A stretch of DNA of 16,104 bases from Candolleomyces eurysporus. Taxonomy: Eukaryota; Basidiomycota; Agaricomycetes; Agaricales; Psathyrellaceae. Under the pieces are notes generated by a model. It made no database searches and had not been told where the DNA came from. It saw nothing but the letters and a program-made list of their open reading frames with translations. The stretch lies in the NCBI GenBank assembly GCA_027579435.1, contig JANBPK010001394.1, positions 1 through 16,104 on the forward strand. The letters run 5' to 3'. The position numbers and the translations under genes are program-made. Each line of letters begins with the position of its first letter. The stretch's first letter is position 1. Positions 1-7,552 of the stretch are shown here, piece by piece.

Positions 1-2
1 GT

Positions 3-116
3 GGGACGGGTTTGGGAGCTGCGTTGGCTGCGAAGGCCAACTCTAGTTCGGCGTCTTCGTCAGTGTCGAGCTCGGTTGTGGTGGAGAGCCAGCAGGCTGG
101 TTCGAAGAAGGATTGA
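3..116 (+). CDS. 3' end of an unidentified gene (C-terminal 37 codons, partial)
   Basis: The frame is open from the left edge to a TGA at 114-116 and encodes a tail rich in Ser, Ala and Val that ends ...QQAGSKKD. The runs SSSASSS and VSSSVVVES are low complexity and do not identify a family. The gene is cut by the window edge, so its function cannot be judged. It is convergent with the minus-strand array that follows. The 200 nt after its stop carry no other frame and should be its 3' UTR and terminator region. That this is the true frame rests on the open reading and its biased composition, not on homology. Confidence 0.5.
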   Translation, partial: GTGLGAALAAKANSSSASSSVSSSVVVESQQAGSKKD

Positions 117-319
117 TCTTCTTATCCATCTCTTGTTGAGGAGCGTAGGATAGCATTTGAGGAGTAATTTAATCAGATGTATGTGTGTTACAGTGGATTT
201 CTTTGACTTGTTGTACCCTCGCTGAGCGCTAGAATATGGGGATTCATCGGGAGAGCTTCAACCATACATTAATCTGGTCCTTAGCCTGGGACTGCATTGA
301 ATGATCGATCATTTTTACT

Positions 320-650
320 TCAAGCTAAATGCTGATATTCATCGTAATTGATACTATGCGGACTACAGAGTTCGAGCGTAACAGTCCTCCTAGAATCGCC
401 AGATTTCAGGACCGTCGTCCCATCACCTCCTGTTGCACTCAACCGTAGCAGCTGTGCCTTCTCTGTGTACATCGTTGTCGCCATTTTTGAGAAAGTAGCT
501 GCGTGATACGGCTCCCCTTCCATTCGGCGCCGGCATCGGGCTCATAAAGAATTCGGAAAGGCTCTTCAAACTGATATAGTCACAGAACATGTCCAAGACT
601 CCAGGTAGATCGGAGGTAGAGCATTGACGTCTCTTCTGTACTTACATATC
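320..650 (-). pseudogene. Decayed 3' tail of an F-box/LRR-like gene, copy A
   Basis: Read on the minus strand from about 600 down, this stretch encodes LGVLDMFCDYISLKSLSEFF. That aligns with LEYLELLNMSCDNISFGKLS of the longer LRR-like frame at 6917-7552. A second block with AATFSKMATTMYTE aligns with the tail of copy B near 3900. Relative to copy B about 50 nt are missing around position 520, between the GMEGE-like part and the YHAATFS part. The frame is therefore shifted and no single protein spans the homology. Only the end of the gene remains; no F-box and no earlier LRR is present. It lies downstream of NACHT copy A, as copy B lies downstream of NACHT copy B. It is best read as a relic carried along by tandem duplication. 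Confidence 0.6.
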
Positions 651-780
651 TCGACTCATACTAATATTTTCGAGGTGCCTTTGACCTCTACTCGGCACCT
701 AAACCGTCATGTAAAGGCACGTATATATAGACAAATTCTCTAACGACTGCAACCACAAACCTACAAAAAATGAAGTTTAA
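651..780. other. Duplicated noncoding spacer with conserved 17-bp inverted-repeat motif
   Basis: This spacer separates the LRR relic from the NACHT downstream tail and matches the spacer at about 4125-4280. It contains GAGGTGCCTTTGACCTC at 672-688, which is identical in the other copy at 4142-4158 and has GAGGT/ACCTC arms. In copy A a second arm, GGCACCT, follows closely. A TATATATA word lies near 722-729, but no transcript can be assigned to it. I see no gene here. Confidence 0.45.
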
Positions 781-933
781 TCATTCTAGACGATTCTGGG
801 ACTTGGAATTTCTCTTCATCTCGGGCTTTAACGAGGAGGAGGCGATTGAAGGCTCCGCAGCGGTACCCAATGCTCCCGACCTCCTCTTCTTGGCATTCTT
901 TGTTGCCCTCTTGACCAAAGTGCAACACTGTTA
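781..933 (-). other. Coding-like tail after the stop of NACHT copy A
   Basis: Directly after the TAG at 936-934 a TAA follows, and the same frame then stays open to TGA at 783-781. It encodes AKKRRSGALGTAAEPS and IASSSLKPEMKRN. The matching stretch after NACHT copy B (4404-4284) encodes AKKRMLGAVGTSAESS and TASSLSKPERRN. Many differences between the two fall at third codon positions, as expected for a once-translated peptide. An unresolved extra intron, an older longer C-terminus closed by the present stop, or another gene's last exon could each explain it. Confidence 0.45.
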
Positions 934-2958
934 CTAATGTGCACCCTTTATTGCCTTGTCAGCCAAATCGAGAAATTCTTGCTCTTGCGACTTGTCACGA
1001 GGCTTGCCCTTTATGCTATATGCTCCCAAACGATACAGAATGCAGTTGGTCACGGTGGAACATGCCGGATTGCACGGATATGCGGAGCACTAAAGATGAA
1101 AAATAAAGGAACACTGAATTTTAGCACAAGGTTTGGGAAAGATTGAGGATTGTACGCACAGAACAATGAACACCCTTATACATCACCCAGAGAGATTGGC
1201 TCTCCTTGTGCGCAATGGCCAATGACACCCACCAATTAATGCTAACTGGTGTGGGAAGGGACTTGTAGTTCGCACTAGCCATCAACATTTTTGTAGCCTT
1301 TGGTAGTAAAACCAGATATTCAAGGAAGGTCGCCGGGTATGAACAACGGGTATCGCAGCCTCCTCCTGTAATATTATACAATCAGGTTTATCTGCGGAAA
1401 AGGACCAACGAGTGAGGCAGAAAAGAACTCACTTGTACATGCCTGAATAAATTTATCCCAGATAAACGACCATATTTCTTTCCCTTTAAGATACAGATTC
1501 CCACAACGGCGGGGGTCACTGAGGAAATCAAACAGTGTTTTGTGGTAAAAGTCGTATCCGGTCGTCGCCTGGTCGCTGGGAGGTGGGACCCGAATTAGCG
1601 AGTGAAGGTTTCCGAGCAAGTGCTCAGCCTCGCCACTACCCTCCGGGTCAGCTGCCAAGAGCATATTCATGTTGAGAGTAGAGGTTTTGGGTACGCCCGC
1701 ACTGACACTGAGATTGATTAGGTTGATGGCGTGAATCCACCATACCGATGTAGGCGGATCTGGACTCGACTTCAGAATGCCCGTGTACAGAACATCGAGC
1801 TGTTTGAGTGGGTTTGTTGAATTCACGTCCGCTCCCATCTTCAGGATGGCCTCTAGTGAGGCCTTCGGGGGTTCTCGATGACCCGTATCGAGATACCGGA
1901 TGACAGTTGCGGCGTAAATGAATTGCCCCGACGCATTCTTCACCAGGGTTTGAATGGTTCCTGGAGGTGGCCACGAGGGAGGAAGGTTGTATCGACGACG
2001 AATTCTGTTGAACTGAGCTTCGAGAAAGAGCGTGATGTCGGATCTGGCATTGTATTCTTCGTGCAGATCGAGTTTCTGGGAGAATGGGGTGGGATTGGTT
2101 TCCGGATCGAAGAATTCACGGAAGACGCGCTCTGGACGGCTGGCGACGAGGATACGGAAGGGGAAAGATAGATCAGACGATGCTGCTCGAAGAACTTCGA
2201 GTATTTCTAACTGGTCCTGATCGTTTGTTCGCAGTGGCGGGGGATATCCAGTAGTCATGGTGTCGAGGTATTGCTCAGCCTCGCATTCATCCAAACCGTC
2301 AATGATGATGGCGCCTCGCAAGTCAGGTCTGTTGGGACGGCATGCGATCTCCTGTAGAGGGCCTAGGACCAGGACTTCCATCTGTGTTTGCAGATCTTTG
2401 TCGAAAATATCCGAATCTGCTTCGATCACTTTGGATATCTCTTCTCGCAGATCGGGATGATATCGTGCGAGCTGGTGTGCGATGGTGGCCACAAGGGCGG
2501 TCTTCCGGCGCCTGCCAACCGATGCTGACCAGGATGCAAAGAAGAACGTCGCTGCCAGCACTCCACCCGATTTGCAGCGTTTAGAAAGCGATCCCATGAC
2601 AGCGGTCTTTCCAGTACCCGCAGGCCCAGTCACCCACTTTATCTTCCTTGGACGATCAGTTTCCCCATCCCCATCGGTGATCCAGCTGTACAAGTCGTCC
2701 TGGACGGCAACACGAGTGTCGGGATGGCATTTTGGAGCATCGCAGCGCTCCTTGGAGCCGTGGATGGCGCCTGCGGCAATTTGAGCCTTGAGTTCTGCGT
2801 ATAATACAATATTGAGCCAAGTTCTCAATGGTCAGAGCGATGAGCAAACACTGACTCTCCAATGGGCCGACGCCCGCATGTGACGAGATGTTTGTTACGA
2901 ATTTGATTGTTTCTGCCTGGACGGCCTGAGAGTTATTGAAGAATTCGATGTTGGCCAT
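934..2958 (-). CDS. NACHT domain NTPase (fungal NLR-like), copy A
   Basis: Proposed join on the minus strand: 2958-2856, 2794-1433, 1365-1160, 1089-934, giving 608 aa. Introns are 61, 67 and 70 nt with GTCAGT, GTGAGT and GTGCGT donors, and all phases fit. Residues 44-62 (AIHGSKERCDAPKCHPDTR) are the linker usually found before NACHT in mushroom proteins. Walker A is GPAGTGKT at 91-98 and Walker B IIIDGLDEC at 197-205, with a sensor-like SRPE near 253. Further on are NASGQFIYAATVI and FYHKTLFDFL, typical of the region after the NTPase in this family. No WD40, ankyrin or TPR repeats follow, so a sensor domain is not visible. The start at 2958 has a good context (CCGCCATGG) and a TATA box about 56 nt upstream. 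The last exon ends ...DKAIKGAH and is supported by the matching exon in copy B. NACHT proteins oligomerise on nucleotide binding; the ligand and output here are unknown. Confidence 0.85.
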
Positions 2959-3013
2959 GGCGGAGGTTGAAGAGAGAAGACTGCCGTGGGGCCTTCCCGC
3001 TCCTGCAGCCATG

Positions 3014-3021
3014 TTTATATA
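3014..3021 (-). promoter_or_regulatory. TATA box of NACHT copy A
   Basis: TATATAAA is read on the minus strand, 56-63 nt upstream of the proposed ATG at 2958, a normal spacing for a short 5' UTR. It also argues against the longer in-frame extension that would start at 3114, upstream of this box. Confidence 0.6.
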
Positions 3022-3799
3022 GAATACTCCGTGCCCCCAGAAGCATTCTGCAGTCTGTTTGTGCATTGTTTTTTGAGCATCTGCCCATCTGGCATCGCCT
3101 TCCCCCAGTTCCATGGTTCACGGACTGTTCACTCAGAAACGGAAAAAAGAATGGCCCATCCGGGGCGCCAGGACACTCGGCTTTCTGTTTGCTTACTCTT
3201 CGCTTTGAAGGCAATAGCTCTGCTTTTTACTCGAAAGCCTTTCCAATTACTGTACCATGTATGTTACACATTGACCTAAATATACTAGAAATACAAATAC
3301 GTGCTGGATTACTTGCTGCATCGAGCCTTATCTGTAGTCATTTGTAGCTCAAAATGAAATTGTCTAAGGCAGTCACTTCTATAGACTTAATAGGAACTAG
3401 CAATTTTGTTTTTTGAAAAGACCGAAGATGTAGGGCCACCGACCGCGGTACTTGGATGCATTGCCATCCAACCTCGTCCTATCTGAGGCTGTGCCCCTCC
3501 TTGTATTCGCTCTAGGTGTTGCTCAAGCACAGCCGTCCTTCTGACAGGAGCTCAGCACTCAGCGCTCAGCTCATACCCTATCTTCGATCGTTACCCATCA
3601 ACCTACCCCTGGCACTATCTTTTCCTTGATGAGGGCTGTCCGCATCCTTTTTTCCTTGCAGTTGCTATGCACTACTTCAGCCGACCTCTGGTGTTCTACG
3701 TACGTGAACTGCTCGCAATATGATTCGACTTCACTGCTTATTGACAGGCATTACAAGCCTTGATACGGTGATCTCTGTATGAATTCGTTCAAGTGTCTC
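3022..3799. other. Intergenic spacer between NACHT copy A and LRR relic B
   Basis: This is about 780 nt without a convincing gene. The short frames crossing it on the plus strand have no family features and no partner in the equivalent spacer at 6456-6916. That second spacer does not look alike beyond the first part of the promoter. A small 7-nt tandem motif, CTCAG followed by CA, CG and CT, lies at about 3551-3573. The segment marks where the homology of the tandem units stops. Confidence 0.4.
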
Positions 3800-4120
3800 C
3801 TAATTCAAGAGAAGAACGAAAAGCAACCCTTCACCAGGGATTGTTTGATACGGACTCGCTAGGGCCCGATTCCATTTTCCGTTTGAGCGAAACCGTTGCC
3901 TGTGCACATCACTGTCGTCATCCTTGAGAAAGTAGCTTCGTGGTACAGGGTCCTCCCTTGCTCGCAAGTCAAAGTCAAGTTCTGGATAGTGGCGCAGTCC
4001 TCTCCTTCCATTTGGCGCCAGCATCGGGTCATGAAGGAACCAGGGAGGCTTTCCCAAAACACTTCCAAAGCTTATTGGAGCTGAATAAGAACATTGACGT
4101 CTCTCTTCTATGTATATATC
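3800..4120 (-). pseudogene. Decayed 3' tail of an F-box/LRR-like gene, copy B
   Basis: Minus-strand reading gives FWESLPGSFMTRCWRQMEGE and then DCATIQNLTLTCEQGRTLYH. These align with FGKLSSYLMTRRLREELGED and DCAAIKHLTLTFEEGQDPVS at the end of the LRR-like frame at 6917-7552. Upstream of this block only about 40 nt of further homology can be followed, and there a stop and a frame change occur. Only the C-terminal LRR region survives. It lies 0.3 kb downstream of NACHT copy B, the same relative position as relic A to NACHT A. Two overlapping minus frames cover it, consistent with decay rather than a working gene. Confidence 0.65.
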
Positions 4121-4283
4121 TCTATTCGTCTTGAAATTTCCGAGGTGCCTTTGACCTCTAGATCTCTGTGCGATGCCCAAACCATGGCAAGTACATATAG
4201 ACAGACCTTCTACTGACTATAACCACCAGCCTACGATAAATGAATGAAAATTAATTATTAACTATTATGGACGATTCGGAGAT
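4121..4283. other. Second copy of the duplicated spacer
   Basis: Matches 651-780 over most of its length, including GAGGTGCCTTTGACCTC at 4142-4158. The GGCACCT arm and the TATATATA word of copy A are changed here. I see no gene. Confidence 0.4.
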
Positions 4284-4404
4284 TTAGAGGTTCCTCCTCT
4301 CGGGCTTTGACAAAGAGGAGGCGGTGGAAGACTCTGCAGAAGTACCCACCGCTCCTAACATCCTCTTCTTGGCACTCTTTCTTGACCAAAGCATAAACCA
4401 GTCC
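4284..4404 (-). other. Coding-like tail after the stop of NACHT copy B
   Basis: After the TAG at 4407-4405 a frame encoding SRKSAKKRMLGAVGTSAESS runs to TAA at 4286-4284. It corresponds to the tail after NACHT A. Relative to A a 5-nt difference just before AKKR shifts it out of the frame of the last NACHT exon. The peptide is conserved but how it would be joined to a message is not resolved. Confidence 0.45.
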
Positions 4405-6390
4405 CTACTGTGCGCCCCTTCTTGCCCCGTCAACCAATTCGTAAAATTTTTTCTGCTTGTCCACGCCGTCACGATTGCGCCATGGGCCGGATGTTTTCAA
4501 ACGACCCAGAATGGAGTGGCTCCAGACGGTACATGCTTTCCTGCAAGGCCAGTAGCACTAAAGATGAAAGATAAAGGAACATTAAATTTAAGTCCAAGGG
4601 GTTTGGAAAGGATTGAGGACTGCACGCACACGATGATGGACGCCGTGAAACACCAACCAAAGAGAATGAGTCTCCTTGCGCGCAATGGCCAATGACACCC
4701 ACCAATCAACGCTATCTTGCGTAGGAAGGACGTCGGAGTATTGACTGGATACTGGAATATTTAGAGCCTTTGGTAGCGTAGACAAAAAGTCAACGAAGCT
4801 TCCCGGGTATGAACAGTCGGTATTGCGGGCCCCTGCAAATCAGGTGTATGCTGTGAAGCAGAAACGAAGAATAAGGCAGAAAAAAACGCACTCATACACG
4901 CCCGAACAAATCCATTCCACATGAACACCTCGGATCTGCTCTCTCCAACATACAGAGTACCACAACGATCAGGCCTACTGAGAAAGTCGAACAGTGATTT
5001 GTGGTAAAAGTCGTATCCAGTCATCACCTGATCGCTGGGAGGTGGGATACGAATTAGCGAGTGAAGGCTCCCGAGCAAGTGCTCAGCCTCGCGACTCTCT
5101 GGGTCAGCTGCCAAGAGCAGATTTATGTTGAGAGCAGAGGCCTCCGTGGCAAAAGTATTGAGCTTGTGGATAGCGTGAATCCACAGTACCGAATTAAGCC
5201 GATCTGGACTCGACTCCAGAATGCCCGAGTACAAAGCATCGAGCTGTTTGAGTGGGTTTGGATTCACTTTCGCTCCCATCCTCAAAATGGCCTCTAGCAA
5301 CGCCTTCGGGGGATCTCGACCCGTGTCGAGATACCGGATGACAGTTGCCGCGTAAATGAATTGCCCTGACGCATTCTCCACCAGGGTTTGAACGGTTTCG
5401 GATGATGGCCACGAGGGAGGAAGGTTGTATCGACGACGGATTCGGCTGAACTGAGCTTCGAGGAAGAGTGCAATGTCGGATTCGGCGTTGTATTCTTCGT
5501 GTAGATCCAGTTTCTCGGCAAAGGAAGTGGTATTGCTTTCCTGGTCAAAGAATTCACGGAAGACGCGTTCTGGACGACTGGCGACGAGGGTACGGAAGGG
5601 AAAAGATGGATCCGACGATGCTGCTCGAAGAACTTGAAGAATCTCCAACTGGTCCTGATCTTTGGTTCGCAGTGGCGGGGAATATCCAGTCGTTGTGGTT
5701 GTGTGGTATTGCTCGGCCTCGCATTCGTCCACACCGTCAATAATGATGGCGCCCCGCAAGTCAGGTCTGTTGGGACGACATGCGATCTCCTGGAGAGGAC
5801 CTAGGACAAGAACTTCCATCTGTGTGTGCAGATTTTTGTCGAAAATGTCTGAGTCTGCTTCGATCACTTTGTATATTTCTTCCCGCAGACCGGGATGATA
5901 TCGTGCGAGCTGGTGTGCGATGGTGGCCACAAGGGCAGTCTTCTGGCGCCTACCAATCGATGCTGACCAGGATGCAAAGAAGAACGTCGCTGCCAGCACT
6001 CCACCCGATTTGCAGCGTTCAGACAGCGATCCCATGATAGCGGTCTTCCCGGTACCCGCAGGCCCAGTCACCCACTTGATCTTCTTTGGCTGCTTGGTTT
6101 CCCCATCCCCATCGGTGATCCAGCTGTACAAGTCGTCCTGGACGGCAACACGAGTGTCGGGATGGCATTTTGGAGCATCGCAGCGCTCCCTGGAGTCATG
6201 GATGGCGCTTGGGGCGATTTGAGCCTTCAGTTCTGTGCATTGTACAAGAGTGAGCCAAATTCTCGATGATCAGAATGATAAACAAACACTGACTCTCCAA
6301 TGGGCCAACGCCCGCAGGCGACGAGATATTCGCCACGATTGTTCCTGCCCGGACGCCCCGAGAGTTATTGAAGAATCCGACGTTAGACAT
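4405..6390 (-). CDS. NACHT domain NTPase (fungal NLR-like), copy B
   Basis: Proposed join on the minus strand: 6390-6294, 6232-4892, 4832-4630, 4557-4405, giving 597 aa. All four exons and three introns (61, 59, 72 nt) sit at the same places and phases as in copy A, which mutually supports both models. The first exon encodes MSNVGFFNNSRGV, two codons shorter than in A. Walker A GPAGTGKT is at 89-96 and Walker B IIIDGVDEC at about 195-203. SRPERVFREFF, NASGQFIYAATVI and FYHKSLFDFL follow. The last exon starts CYWPCRKACTVW and ends LVDGARRGAQ. Indels relative to A are in multiples of three, and neither copy has a frameshift or internal stop. Its promoter differs from that of A (see the TATA-like site). 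As in A, no C-terminal repeat domain is visible. Family knowledge suggests a regulatory or defence-type STAND NTPase; the actual role is not shown by the sequence. Confidence 0.85.
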
Positions 6391-6448
6391 GGTGAAGGAA
6401 GAAGGAAGACTGCCAGTGGCCTGGACACTTCTCGCGCCCACAGCAATG

Positions 6449-6455
6449 TTTAATA
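6449..6455 (-). promoter_or_regulatory. Degenerate TATA-like site of NACHT copy B
   Basis: The position equivalent to the TATATAAA box of copy A reads TATTAAA here, 59-65 nt upstream of the ATG at 6390. The flanking bases match copy A (ATGTTTA and GTACTCCG-like words on the plus strand), so the two sites are homologous. Confidence 0.4.
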
Positions 6456-6916
6456 GCAAGTACTCCGCCTCATGTTGGCAGACGAGCAATCTGTTTGTGT
6501 TTGTTGAGCATCGCCAGTTCCATGTTTGGCGCCTGGCGACTAAGATCCCAAATTCCAGTACTCAAAGAGCTCAGACTTCAATTGATATTCACCGTTTTAC
6601 GACCACTGGCTGGTGGTGTTGGTACGGAGGGATGAGCTCAATCGACTGGGAGTCTCACACATAAGCTGCCATGTAATTACAGACGCTACTTCCTAATCTT
6701 TACCTTTCGTGATTGTGCGCAGGAAGTTTTAATCTCAACGCGCTCTCGAGGGTAGGTGTGCCACAGAGTACCAGATATCTTTGCCCTTAGCATCCGAATT
6801 ATGAATGATCATTGGCCTTGAGCTATTGNAAGTTTCTAGAAACAACGCCATCTATATCAATACTCATTGTATCGGATTGAAACTGCCGTCCTAAAAGAGC
6901 TTGAGTAAATATCAAA
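6456..6916. other. Intergenic spacer between NACHT copy B and the LRR-like frame
   Basis: This is about 460 nt with no convincing gene on either strand. One undetermined base lies at 6829. Frames crossing it are short and lack family features. Confidence 0.4.
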
Positions 6917-7552
6917 TTAAGGGCTACGAATCTTCCATTGCCTTCGACTAAAATCAACCCTCGCAACTGTGCCATTTCTGAGCTCCTCGATCTCTTTCTG
7001 GTGCCGGTAACTTTGCGATACAGGATCTTGCCCCTCCTCGAAAGTCAAAGTCAAGTGCTTGATAGCGGCGCAGTCTTCCCCTAGTTCTTCGCGCAAACGT
7101 CGAGTCATGAGATATGAAGAAAGTTTCCCAAAACTGATATTATCACAGGACATGTTCAACAGCTCCAGGTACTCGAGCTTTGGCAACGTCTCGTTGCCAT
7201 TCAATGCCGTGAAAACATCTCGACGCCCTCTAGCCTTCTCGGAGATTCCGGTAAAACGGGGGCTGTCAATTGTGAGGTGTGTAAGCGAAGGGAAACCGGC
7301 GAGGAGACTTTGAAGGATCTCGTCGGAGTGGAAGGATGCGTAGCGAAGACAAAGGTGATGGAGCGCATGGTCGCGTTGGAGCCACACTTTGACAGAAGTT
7401 TTGAGTTGCTCGTAGAATTTGGCTGTCGAAAATCCCCGTGGGTTATAGATCTCCAACTTCTCCAGAGAAGGTGTGTGGAGGACCTCAAAGAATTTGATGG
7501 CGGTACTGGGAACCCTATGCATGCACAGGGTGCGAAGTTGAGGGAGGTGCAA
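6917..7552 (-). CDS. F-box/LRR-like protein, 5'-truncated (LRR part only)
   Basis: An open minus frame of 211 codons carries leucine-rich segments such as LPQLRTLCMHRVP, LHTPSLEKLEIYNP, LLAGFPSLTHLTIDSPRF and LPKLEYLELLNM. This is the spacing of the irregular LRR region of mushroom F-box proteins. It ends DFSRRQWKIRSP with TAG at 6919-6917. The first in-frame ATG is at 7522, but LRR-like sequence already begins before it, at about 7550. No F-box is present, and upstream of 7550 the DNA is plus-strand eIF3a coding sequence. The gene is therefore missing its 5' part. Its last 80 codons are the source type for the two decayed tails at 320-650 and 3800-4120. F-box proteins are substrate adaptors of SCF ubiquitin ligases; without the F-box this copy is probably not functional. 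Confidence 0.6.
   Translation of the reverse strand: MHLPQLRTLCMHRVPSTAIKFFEVLHTPSLEKLEIYNPRGFSTAKFYEQLKTSVKVWLQRDHALHHLCLRYASFHSDEILQSLLAGFPSLTHLTIDSPRFTGISEKARGRRDVFTALNGNETLPKLEYLELLNMSCDNISFGKLSSYLMTRRLREELGEDCAAIKHLTLTFEEGQDPVSQSYRHQKEIEELRNGTVARVDFSRRQWKIRSP

Noticed and set aside
1374..1432. NACHT copy A protein ending at 1374 by reading through
   Set aside because: A strong GTGAGT donor at 1432 and an acceptor at 1366 lead into an exon conserved in copy B; the read-through peptides of the two copies do not resemble each other.
1648..1974. Second minus-strand frame inside NACHT exon 2 and similar plus-strand frames at 1878-2784 and 5468-6222
   Set aside because: They are overlapping frames of the NACHT exon, present in both copies only because the DNA is duplicated; no family features.
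2656..3114. Longer N-terminus of NACHT copy A starting at 3114
   Set aside because: The extension runs through the TATA box at 3014-3021 and has no counterpart in copy B; the ATG at 2958 has a good context and matches the start of copy B.
320..7552. A single NACHT-LRR fusion gene (plant/animal NLR-like layout)
   Set aside because: The NACHT frames end in conserved stops, about 280 nt of spacer follow, and the LRR pieces are frameshifted tails; nothing supports a joined protein.
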